From contig JANTQF010000253.1 in assembly GCA_032988165.1 (NCBI GenBank), positions 1-50,701 on the forward strand: 50,701 nt of DNA, in the 5' to 3' direction. The notes beneath the pieces are model-generated. The model was not told the DNA's origin, searched no databases, and saw only the letters and a list, made by a program, of their open reading frames with translations. Of this stretch, positions 34,923 through 45,728 are shown piece after piece. This stretch comes from Emmonsiellopsis sp. PD_33 (lineage: Eukaryota; Ascomycota; Eurotiomycetes; Onygenales; Ajellomycetaceae). Within the stretch, counting starts at the first letter, position 1. Each line of letters starts with the position of its first letter. Both the position numbers and the translations under genes were made by a program.

Positions 34923-35341
34923 TGGAGCTGTGGGAGGGCTCGTTGGTCGTCGATTGGACGCTGGAAATTGGTATTGTTCTTGTTGCGGTGTTGAAGCTTG
35001 GGAGAATTCTCCGACGAATATAGAATCACGTGAATTGGAAAATGCACTAGTCCGGTTCTGGAAGGTGCACGTGATACAAAATTGTGTAATAATGGTACTG
35101 TAATATGGTGGTATTTGCCGCAACTGCACGGTGGTGACAATACGATTGCTGTTACGGCGGATACACCGCTTAGTCAGCCCTCCTCCTGTTGACTTCTCGC
35201 CTTCTTTTCACCCGCAGCCTTCCCAGCCATCAGACATTCTTCTATCGACCAGCCGCCATTTCAATCCGATCTACTCAATTTCCATTGGTATTCGTTTAAA
35301 AATACATCACACTGTTATTCCTAGACTGATCTTCCGCCATC
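34923..35341. promoter_or_regulatory. divergent promoter mL59 / PRP39 with two CACGTG boxes
   Basis: The 419 bp between start codons carries two E-boxes, TCACGTGA at 35026-35033 and GCACGTGAT at 35067-35075, about 40 bp apart. CACGTG is the core site of Cbf1-type bHLH factors. Whether it drives mL59, PRP39 or both cannot be told from sequence. Confidence 0.5.
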
Positions 35342-37666
35342 ATGGCTGATTACGTCTTTGGTGGCACGGAGGAGGAGAATGCGGAGCTGAAGAAGCTCAA
35401 CGCGGAGGTGGTAAGTTGCCCGCTCTCCCCCGCTGCGCATTCTGTCGCAAACGTATGGCCTAACGCGTATTTCCCTACTATAGCTGGAGGACCCTGATAA
35501 CTTCGAAAACTGGGAGAAGCTGGTGCGCGCCGCTGAAGGACAGGAGGGGGGCATCAATCGCAACTCTAATCCGCAAGCCATCACTTCCACAAGGACCGTG
35601 TATGACCGGTTCTTGGCCAAATTCCCTTTGCTATTCGGATACTGGAAGAAATATGCCGACTTGGAGTTTTCGATTGCGGGCACTGAAGCCGCAGAAATGG
35701 TGAGGAGCCTCTCGAGCCAACTTCGTATATGTTTGCGACCATTTTTTGCTAACTAGCAACTCTCCGTCACAGATTTATGAGCGCGGTGTCGCAAGTATCA
35801 CAAATTCAGTAGACTTGTGGACGAATTACTGCGCCTTCAAAGTTGAGACTTCGCACGATTCAGACATCATTCGAGAGTAAGTATAGACGTGTTGGTTTCC
35901 TTCCCCATAACAATACCAGCACAGCGCGGATCGTGTTGTGGTTGCGAGGACGCGATATGAAGACCAGTATCATCAACAAACGTTCCTTGATGGGTGAGAT
36001 AGTCATCACTACCCAGGCTCCCTTGAAACTTCTTCTCACCCTTGAGTTTCAGGCTGTTGTTTTCCCTTCGCACAACAATGACCTCTTTCGGGATACTTCT
36101 ATTTGACCCACGATGAAATACTATCCATCTCCGTTGACCCAGTTGGGACTTTCACTGAAGATTATGCATATGCCATGTTTGCCATCCTTCACGCTCCCTC
36201 ATTTTCTCCCCCTTCCAACCCTGCCCCCCTCCAGTTTACTCGGACATGTATCCGCTGACGCAAATGAAAATAGACTTTTCGATAGGGGTGCTAGCTGTGT
36301 CGGGCTCGACTTTTTAGCTCATCCATTCTGGGATAAATATATTGAGTTTGAGGAGCGGCTTGAAGCTCAAGACAAGATATTCGCCATACTGGGCCGCGTG
36401 ATCGAAATCCCCATGCATCAGTATGCCAGATATTTCGAGCGATACCGCCAACTGGCGCAGACCCGTCCACTCGCAGAGTTGGCTCCCCCCGAAACACTAA
36501 GCCAGTTTCGCGCGGAGGTTGACGGCGCAGCCGCCGGCATTCCTCCAGGATCCAAGAGTGAAGCTGAGATAGAGAGGGATCTTCGGCTGCGGATTGATTC
36601 CTACTACTTGGAAATCTTCTCCAGGACACAGACGGAGACCACTAAACGATGGACATATGAATCGGAGGTCAAGCGGCCCTACTTCCACGTAACAGAGCTA
36701 GACGAAGGTCAACTGTCAAACTGGAGGAAGTACCTTGATTTCGAGGAAGCCGAGGGTTCGTATTCACGGGTTCAATTCTTGTATGAGAGATGTCTTGTTA
36801 CATGTGCGCACTACGACGAATTCTGGCTTCGATATGCTCGATGGATGCTTGCTCAAGAGGGCAAAGAAGAGGAAGTCCGGAATATTTATCAGCGTGCCAG
36901 CACATTGTACGTTCCGATTTCGCAACCTGCAGCTCGACTTCAGTACGCTTATTTCGAAGAGCTCTCGGGACGGGTAGACGTGGCGAAAGACATCCATTCG
37001 GCAATTTTGATCACTCTGCCAGGCCATATCGACACGATTGTTTCATTAGCGAACCTGTCGCGCCGGCATGGAGGTCTGGAAGCGGCGATAGAAGTGTACA
37101 AATCCCAACTCGACTCGCCTCAGTGCGACATCCAGGCCAAAGCTGCCTTGGTTGCAGAATGGGCAAAACTTTTGTGGAAAATCAAAGGCTCGCCCGAGGA
37201 TGCCAGACAGGTGTTCCAAAAGAACCAGCAATGGTATATGGATAGTCGTCCATTCTGGACCAGCTATCTTATGTTTGAAATGGACCAGCCTACGAGCGCA
37301 GAGACCGAAAACGTTCAGTACCAAAGGATTAAACAGGTCATCGACGATATTCGAACTAAGAGCAGCCTCCCTCCAGCATCTGCCAAAGAACTTGTACAAG
37401 TCTATATGGTGTATTTGCTGGAGCGAGGATCTCAGGAGGCTGCCAAAGAATATATGACGCTGGACCGTGAGGTCAATGGACCCCAATCCGTCCAGGCCAC
37501 CGTCAAAGGATCCGCTGTCGACAAAGATGTCATTAAAGCCCCAACACCCCAAAATGGAAATCCCGTCGTACCAGTCACAGACGCAGCTGCTGCACAAGTT
37601 CCGAGCCAATACAACAAGTACTACCAGCAGCCAGATCGCCCAATCTCGCCGAACGGAAGTGTATAG
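35342..37666 (+). CDS. prp39: U1 snRNP protein Prp39
   Basis: Four exons are inferred: 35342-35410, 35484-35699, 35773-35876 and 36274-37666 (69+216+104+1393 = 1782 bp, 593 aa). The protein is built of HAT (half-TPR) repeats, visible as recurring W/Y-containing helices: NWEKLVRAAEG, YWKKYADLEFS, LWTNYCAFKVE, FWDKYIEFEERL, NWRKYLDFEE, FWLRYARWML, FWTSYLMFEM. This series and its start match Prp39, which sits in the U1 snRNP and helps bridge it to the 5' splice site during commitment-complex formation. The C-terminal 60 residues are low-complexity. Intron 3 (35877-36273) is 397 bp, several times longer than the others. The protein join DIIRE/LFDRGAS across it is conserved in the family, so it is a true intron. 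Confidence 0.92.
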
Positions 37667-38440
37667 CTCTCTTGCAACACCTCTTTCCTCTTCAGTTGTT
37701 CCTGATGATCCTCACAGGCTGAAGCTCAACCGGTGCGGTTCTCGTGACATTACACCCGAACGATGCTAGCACGTTCTTCCGTTCGCTCCCGTTAATTTCG
37801 GTGTATTTCAAAATATTTGCTCTTTTCTACCTTTTCTTTTCCCTTGCTTCTTTTTAGACTTGGCGGTTCGGAGGCACTATTGATGATACAGCGGGGCCAG
37901 AAAGCATTTAATGGGATTAATGACGGGTTTGACGGGTTCGCAGGACTGACATCTGTTACGCTGGAAGCCATGTCTGCTGCATATACATGGACACTCTCTG
38001 TCAAAGGAATTGGATGGAAGCGAATGTACTTTATTGATTTGACGTCCCCTTCTTTCTTGTTGATTTCTCGATACTGAACGAATGAGTAGTAGCTCGTTCG
38101 CAGCAGAGGATATGACCGTCCTCTATTACGGTCCCTCAAATAGCTGAAATGTAGAACATGTTTTTTTGTTTGTCGTGCAGTTTCAAATTAAGGATCAACG
38201 TCAAAATAATCTCCCTTTCCTCGGTGCTGAATCCTATCGACCTCATATTCTTGTTAACGCCGAACTTAGTTTAGCGCCACCTTTTTTCTGCCAACTATCC
38301 TCCGGGCGGTGAGAGACGATTACATAATGTGGCAGTCACCTGATTTCCTCTTCTATCCATCTACGAGCGCGACGTCAGACATCTCCGTCTCTATTTTTCT
38401 AGTTCTTCCCAAGATTTCTGTGACGGGGCTAGATATCAAC
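37667..38440. other. intergenic between PRP39 and PRP28
   Basis: Spacer of 774 bp between two genes on the same strand, holding the PRP39 3' region and the PRP28 promoter. An 86-codon frame at 37817-38077 has no recognisable features. Confidence 0.5.
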
Positions 38441-41144
38441 ATGGACGGAATTATTACAAATGGCCATACCCAGTTTCCCCCACCCGCGCCACCTCCAGAA
38501 CCTTCAGAACGCCCTCCCACGCCCCCTCCACCACCACCGGAATCCCTAGCTCCTCCTCCGCCCCCAGAAACCGCTGCTCCTCCGCCGCCTCCAGACTCAT
38601 TAGCCCCTCCTCCCGCTCCTCCTGCTGCTAAAAAGAAGAAAGTCGGATGGGGATCTCAAAAGTCAACAACGCCATTGAGTGTTGAGGAGCTACTGAGGAA
38701 GAAGCGGGAAGCTGATGCGGCTGCGTCGAAGGTATGTACATTGCGCAATTTTTCTATTAATGCCCCAGTCGCGTGTGTTTGAATGTGCTTTTTCTTTTCT
38801 ATGAATATCGCAGTTATCTCTGTTCCACCGAAACTAGCTTCTAACTATATTATCTATTAAACCTTTGTCTATATAGCCCAAATTCCTATCGAAGGCGCAA
38901 AGAGAAAAACTCGCGCTCGAGAAACGCGCAAAAGAGGTTGAAAATGAGCGGCGGATGAAGGCTGAAAGAGCTGGCGGTGTGACGAACGGAGCAAGCTCAG
39001 CTTCGCGAACTCCAACAAGCGAGTCGAACGGTTATGCGCCCTCAGTATCGAGACACGATATGATGGATGGAGTTACGAGGACGCCTATCCCCACTGGGCC
39101 CCGTAGTTTGCGACAAGGAGAGGTTCCTACAGCGCCAGCTGCGATGCGCTCCGGACAGGGGAGACAAACTGACATGGGACCCCCCCCCGCGCCGAAGGGT
39201 GAGCAAAAGGGCGAAAAACGACCATCCGCGGAGGAAGCCCAAGCGACGTTGATACGGCAACGATATATGGGTATGGATCAGAATACGTCGAATTTCTCTG
39301 CGAAGAAGAAAAGGAGACGGACGACGGAGCGCAAGTTTAATTTTGAGTGGAATGCGGAGGAAGATACCAGTCCCGATTACAATCCGCTGTATCAGAACCG
39401 GTCGACGGCAAATTTCTTTGGACGTGGTCGTCTGGCTGGGTTTAGCGACGAGGTTGCTGATACCGTTGTGAAAAACTATGCTAGGGCGTTGGAGGATAGA
39501 GATCCAGAAGCCGGAAGTATTCGAGCCCGGGAGATTCTGGCAATGGAAAAGAGACGGAAAGAGGAAGGTGGACGACATGCTTTGGATGCGCACTGGAGTG
39601 AGAAGAAGCTGGAGCATATGCGGGAAAGAGACTGGCGAATTTTCAAGGAGGATTTCAACATCAGCACGAAGGGAGGAAGTGTACCGAATCCCATGCGCTC
39701 GTGGCAGGAGTCTCATCTTCCTAAGCCCCTGCTTAGCATTATTGAAAAGGTCGGGTATACTGAACCTTCTCCTATCCAGCGCGCAGCTATTCCAATTGCG
39801 CTACAAAACCGAGATCTCATCGGTGTCGCCGTGACTGGTTCCGGAAAGACTGCCGCATTCTTGCTCCCACTCCTCGTCTACATCGCAGAACTACCCCGTC
39901 TAGATGAGTTCGAATGGCGACGAAATGATGGGCCCTACGCCATTATCCTCGCACCCACTCGCGAACTGGCGCAACAAATCGAAATCGAGGCCAAAAAGTT
40001 CTCCACTCCACTGGGCTTCAACGTCGTCAGTATCGTCGGTGGCCACTCGCTAGAAGAACAAGCCTACAGCCTCCGCAACGGCGCGGAAATCATCATTGCT
40101 ACGCCCGGCCGTCTAGTCGACTGTATTGAACGCCGCATCATCGTCCTCAGCCAATGCTGCTACGTAATCATGGACGAAGCGGACCGCATGATCGACCTAG
40201 GCTTCGAAGAACCGGTCAACAAGATCCTCGACGCACTCCCCGTCACAAACGAAAAGCCCGACACGGAAGATGCCGAAAACCCACAAGCCATGAGCCAGCA
40301 CATCGGCGGCAAAGACCGCTACCGCCAAACAATGATGTACACAGCCACCATGCCCAGCGCCGTCGAGCGCATTGCGCGCAAATATCTCCGACGGCCCGCC
40401 ATCGTCACAATCGGCAACATCGGCGAGGCCGTCGACACCGTCGAGCAGCGTGTCGAGTTCGTCTCGGGAGAAGATAAGCGCAAGAAGCGCCTGGCCGAGA
40501 TCCTATCGTCACGCGAGTTCCATCCACCCATCATCGTGTTTGTCAACATCAAGCGCAACTGCGATGCCGTGGCGAGGGATATCAAGAACATGGGCTATTC
40601 GTCTGTGACGCTGCATGGGAGCAAGACGCAGGAGCAGCGTGAGGCGGCGCTGGCGAGCGTGCGGAATGGGAATACGGATGTTCTTGTTGCGACGGATTTG
40701 GCGGGGCGTGGTATCGATGTGCCCGATGTGAGTTTGGTGGTTAACTTCAATATGGCGACGAATATCGAGAGTTATACGCATCGGATTGGTCGGACGGGCC
40801 GTGCGGGGAAGAGTGGTGTTGCGATTACGTTCTTGGGGAACGAGGATTCGGACGTTTTGTATGTCTTCCCCCCCCCCTCCCTTTTTTTTTTTTTTTCATC
40901 TTGCCTTGCCTCTATTTCTATTTCTATTCCTATTTACAACCCCAACTAACCAACCCCACCTCCCTCACCCAGATACGACCTAAAACAAATGCTCATGAAA
41001 TCCTCCCTTTCTCGCGTCCCGGAAGAACTGCGCAAGCACGAGGCAGCACAGTCGAAACCAACCCGTGGCGGAGGCGCAGCGGCTCAGAAGAAGATCGAAG
41101 AAAGCAGCGGATTTGCTGGGAAGGGGGGCGGGGCGGGGTGGTGA
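38441..41144 (+). CDS. prp28: DEAD-box RNA helicase Prp28
   Basis: Three exons are inferred: 38441-38731, 38877-40858 and 40973-41144 (291+1982+172 = 2445 bp, 814 aa). The N-terminus is a Pro-rich stretch (repeated PPPPPE/PPPPPD) followed by KKKKVGWG and a charged region, as in fungal Prp28. Helicase motifs are complete: Q motif around EPSPIQRAAIPIA, motif I VTGSGKT (Lys421), PTRELA, TPGRL, DEAD (530-533), TAT in place of SAT (MYTATMP), and HRIGRTGRAG. Exon 3 restores YDLKQMLMKS and ends FAGKGGGAGW. Prp28 displaces U1 snRNP from the 5' splice site so that U6 can pair. The final intron has long C and T runs. The start MDGIITNG was chosen over an upstream Met without family similarity. Confidence 0.95.
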
Positions 41145-41196
41145 TAAATTGGAAAATTAATTGACTTGCCCCAATCTACCTACCTACCTAACCAAT

Positions 41197-41253
<57 letters not shown>

Positions 41254-41798
41254 GATCTTCCTGGTTCTGGTTCTTTTTTATTCTTTTATTATCCATGGGT
41301 GCCTTTTATGGGGGTTGTATGTTACATTACTACTGGGTACATAGCGTGTTTGTCGCTTCATTTATGTATTATTTATTTACAAGCCCCTAGTCGACCAGGT
41401 TTCGTCTGGATGCCATACCTAAAGACATGATCTTTTCCAACATTAGAAGAAGGTTGCAACGGAGGATATGCTTAATATTGGATATATGCCAACCTGAGGA
41501 TTGGCTAACGTGTGTTTTCTATGTTGCTAATGTTTTGATAAATATATGAGATATGAGTGGGGATTTCTATCCGCCTTTGCTCACCAATACTATTCCCCGC
41601 CTGGTGTTTCCCGTGGTAATCATATACCGATATAACAAGTATGCATCTCCCTATGCGCAATATTGCAATCCCAAAACCCGGTAATGATATTCTAATCCAT
41701 ATCCCTCTCTCACTTCCATTGCGCCAAACGTATACCCCCCATGCAGGTTGAAGCCATCTTGTCAATGGTCACCAGCGAACGTCAAGTACTTCACGCGT
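41145..41798. other. convergent 3' intergenic with microsatellite
   Basis: Spacer of 654 bp between PRP28 and the minus-strand aminopeptidase. It holds a TTCT-type microsatellite, listed separately, and AT-rich 3' regions. Open frames running through the repeat are artefacts of its 4-base period. Confidence 0.5.
41196..41252 (+). repeat. (TTCT)n microsatellite, about 14 copies
   Basis: An almost perfect run of ttct units about 57 bp long starts 50 bp after the PRP28 stop codon and is preceded by three ctac units. It probably lies in the PRP28 3' untranslated region. Confidence 0.9.
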
Positions 41799-44700
41799 CT
41801 ACAACTTCTCGGCGCTAATATACCCATTGTCCTTAACCCAGGTCTCAACATCCTGTCGATCACGCTGGAGCCAGCCAGCCTTTGCGCGTATGCTGTCCAG
41901 ACTTTGTTGGAGGGAACGATCGAAGCCCTATTGCGATAAGTTGTTAGCCGAACAAAATTCCAAATTCATATACGCAAAGAGGCTACTAACCTTCTGGTCC
42001 TTGTTCTTAAAGAAAGTCTCGACATCATTAAGCTGTGCTTCCGTGCACAAGCTTCCCGTGGATAGTTGAATGACAGAGCCCAGCATGCTAAACGAAGGAG
42101 GCAAACGCTTGGTAATAGCATCCCAATTGGCTTTGAGCCACTCCCATCTAGCAGTGACACCAGCTGTATGGTTTCGGAGTCCAGAGAGCGGCATATAGAT
42201 ATCCTGGGCCCTCACTTCCTCCGACAAGCAAAGATCAAGAGTTCTCTTGATCAATTCGGGGCTCTCTGCACTACCCAGGCAGCGAAGAGCAGTGTTCTTC
42301 TCCGCCGAAGTTGGCGCATTCCGGTACCGGTCCAGAACAACATTGTACTCTTTTTCCCCGCCATTTCGCAGAACAATATCGAAGACACTTCCCCGAATAT
42401 TTGGATGGATGGCAGTAATTTCACCGGCCGAGAAGCGGCTGAACATATCCTTTGCAGCGTTTACAACGGCTTCATCACCAGATGATCCAGCTGTGCTGAA
42501 CATCAGGGCCTTGAATTGCTGGAGAATGTGGTCATCACTGTCTGAGAAGGTCCATCCGAGCTCGTGTGCTTTAGCGCTGACCAGAGATCGCTGGAAGGCC
42601 TTCAATGCGTCTTTGACCTTGGAATCCTCGAACATCCAGGCGCCACGGATAGTGCCAATGCGGGTGAGAATCTCGTTCCACACCACAAACTGCGATTCGC
42701 TGTCAAATGATTTCAGGAGGGAAAGACTGCCGGATGTCTTCTGGTACCCAGAGGCAGCCAATGACCCAGCGTCAGCAATCATTCCGGCTCTATCCTCAAC
42801 AGTCAAGAGGCCTTCTTTGGCAGCTTTTCCAAGCTTCGCAAGACGTTCTGGGCTGTAGGAAGTCCTGTAGATTCCAGAGTGGTCGGCATTGATCTTGAAG
42901 AAGTCCAGGTCCGCCACCTTGAACTCTGCCTCACGATCAGTGAGCATGAGGGTTTCGTCAATACCTTGTCGAGTCCTCAATCCAAGCATCACCGGGAAGA
43001 TAGTTTTGTCTTCCTCAGGCTTCACATCTCCGGTACGCAGGAAACGGTTTTGCTTGAGTGAAATGGTTCCGTTCTGGGCGTTTTCCGTAACAGCAACAAC
43101 AGGGAATCCAACATTCTTGGTCCAGGTATCCATAACGGACTCAATAGGTTTCCCGCCACTTACTGCGCTCAGTGCAGCCCACAGGTCGGCAGTTTCGGTA
43201 TTTTTGTAGGCATGCTTTTTGAGGTAGTTCCTAATACCCTGGATAAAGTTCTCTTCACCCATGTACTTGGAAATCATTCTCAACACGGCAGAGCCCTTTG
43301 AGTACGAGATGGCATCGAAAATCTGGTTGATCTCGTCCGCACGCTTGACAGGAACTTCGATGGGATGGCTGCTTCGCAATGAATCAAGACCTAGGGCCAT
43401 TTGGAGGTTATCAATGACATATGTCTCCCATACCTTCCACTCGGGATAGAAGACGTTGCACGAGTACCACGACATCCAAGTAGCGAAGCCCTCGTTAAGC
43501 CAGAGGCCATCCCAGAAATCCATGGTAACCAGATTTCCAAACCATTGGTGGGCCAATTCATGCTGCACGGTCTCAGCAATCCGTTGCTTGGTGGCAGCGC
43601 CTGCAGTCTTCTCATCATAGAGAACGTCTACAACTCGGTAAGTGATCAAACCCCAGTTCTCCATTGCTCCAGCGGAAAAGTCCGGTACAGCAATCATGTC
43701 CATCTTAGGGAGGGGGAATTCGCTGCCAAAGGCCTCTTCATAAAACTTCAATGTCCTGGCGGCCAAGTCAAGCGAGAACCTTCCATGCTCGATGTCCTGA
43801 TCGGGAGTAGCATAGACGCGGATGGGTACCCTGAAATCATTGGTTGAGATATACTTGAGCTCTCCAACGATAAAGGCAAGCAAGTATGTCGACATCAACG
43901 GGGACTTGTTGAACTTGACGGCTTTTCTTGTACCGCCGGTGATTTTGGACTGCACTTCAGTCTCAGACGCAACATCCATGTTACTCAAGCAGGTCAAGCT
44001 CTTATCCGCAATGAGGGTGACAGTAAATTCGGCCTTCAATGCTGGCTCGTCGAAACAAGGGAAGGCCCGTCGTGCATCGGTTGGTTCCATCTGGGTAGAA
44101 GCAATGTATTTCTTCTCGCCATTGGGGTGGGTGTACGAGCATCTATAGAAACCAGCCATGTTGTCGTTCAAGGTTCCGGTGAAGGTATGCTTGAGCTGGG
44201 CCTTGGTACCCTTGGGAATAGTCTTTTCGAGGGAGATGGTGGCAGTTTGCTTGTCCTTGTTCATGGTAACCTTTGGGTTAGCAGCCACCTCAGCCCCGTC
44301 TACGGAGATAGAAGCAGTATGGATATCGAGTTCGAGAGCGTTCAGGGAAATGGAGGTGGTATCCTCGACAACGTCGAGGCTGCGAGAGGAAATGTGGTTA
44401 GCACAGCTTCAATTAACAACATCGTTGCCCCCCCAGCAAAGTCAAACATACTCGATAACAACAGTTCCCTCATAGGTAAACTTCTCAAAATCAGGCTCCA
44501 AGGTCAAGTCATAATGCAATGGCTTGACATTGGTGGGCAGGACCTCACGACCAACGGCCGTAGCTCCCCCCACGACATCATCGCCTTGTCTTGCACGACA
44601 CATCCTTCGATACGAGCAGGCTCTTTTGGTCTGGCGGGCAAATGTGGTACGGGGTGTAAACCGAGAGCGAGGAGGAAGATTGAGGGCTCTGGGACCTAGA

Positions 44701-44852
44701 GCAGCAGTGGGGGCAGTGTGGTATCTGAGAGCAAGAGAGGAGAGCTGCGGAGAGCGAGCTGCTGGTCTGGACGCGGCAGCAGAGGATGTAGCTGAGGATG
44801 TCTTTGCGAGGTTCAGGATCGACCGGGCGTTCCTGGAGGCGAGAGGCAGCAT
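41799..44852 (-). CDS. M1 zinc aminopeptidase with mitochondrial-type presequence (Ape2/Aap1 type)
   Basis: Three exons are inferred: 44852-44452, 44379-41991 and 41927-41799 (401+2389+129 = 2919 bp, 972 aa), with introns of 72 and 63 bp. Signature motifs are GAMENWG (371-377) and the zinc site HELAH (His407, Glu408, His411) with the downstream glutamate in LWLNEGFATW. Exon 3 adds GWLQRDRQDVETWVKDNGY, the conserved end. About 95 residues precede the conserved start LPTNVKPLHYDL. They are rich in Ala, Ser and Arg with no acidic residues until near the end (MLPLASRNARSILNLAKTSS), a mitochondrial-type presequence. Internal Met codons before the core could give a cytosolic form, as with yeast Ape2, which also exists in more than one location. 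The enzyme removes N-terminal residues from peptides. CACGTG occurs at 44953-44958 upstream. Confidence 0.93.
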
Positions 44853-45728
44853 TGACTACAGCGGGAGAAGAAGAAGAAGAAGAAGAAGAAGAGGAGGAGA
44901 GAAGAGGGGTGAGATATGAGGCTGAGGGGCAGGAGCCGATGACGCGGGGCGGCACGTGGTGAGCGGGAAGAGCCTCACGCCAGAAAAACTCAGGACACCA
45001 ATTCAGGTTCACAACGATATGAACAATAGGTAAATGAAGGGCGTGAATTGGTGGTACTCAGTAACTCGGAGTCTTGTTTCTGCCGCCGGGATTGTTGAAG
45101 CTGAAGCTGGAACCAGCAGAATTGATCTGAGCGCGGAGAGGTACCTACGCGTCCTGCAAATTTGGCAGCGTCGCCAAGTACCTCTCCCTGCTCAGGAAAT
45201 TCCCGCTAGTCCCGTTCGGGAAATCTGCTATCCCTGAGCTAGCTTAGTCAGCAGCCATATCATCTTCGATTTTTTCTTCGTTTTTCTTTTTCTTTTCTTC
45301 TTTTTTTTTCCAAAAACGAATGCAAGGTCCGGGATATTCTCCCAGCAGCCCAAGACAACCCTCCGTGTCTTGGTTTGCTATGTCTTCTACATACTCTGTA
45401 CAAGATCATGTTCTTGCTAGATCATACTCCGGCAAGTTTGAGGAGGTGTGTTCCACTGTTCGTCAGTGCAATGGGTTCATCTCCATAGAAGATTGGGACA
45501 TCTCTTTTATTTTTATTCACAGTTGTTCTATTTACCAATACAGAGAATTGCTATTTCCAATTTTGATTCCATTTTCCTCTTCAAACTCCCGTGTCTTGAT
45601 TCTATCGAATAGGGCATAAATATGTTCGCCAGCTACAATATACGAATGGCCGAAGCCCGGAAAATTTCAATCTCAACAGACCCCAGAGAGCCTGCGCAAA
45701 AGCAATGGCAGAAGAAGCATGTAACCCG
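44853..45728. other. intergenic with GAA repeat
   Basis: Spacer of 876 bp upstream of the aminopeptidase and downstream of the permease. It holds a GAA run at about 44866-44891 in the likely aminopeptidase leader and the CACGTG box at 44953-44958. Frames at 45034-45237 and 45320-45619 have no recognisable product. Confidence 0.5.

Noticed and set aside
36110..36157. C-box-like ACGATGA and D-box-like CTGA in the PRP39 intron
   Set aside because: The C box is off consensus, there is no terminal stem and the spacing is short, so a C/D snoRNA is not supported.
41161..41430. open frames through the TTCT repeat
   Set aside because: A 4-base repeat without stops opens all frames; the Phe/Leu/Ser repeats are artefacts.
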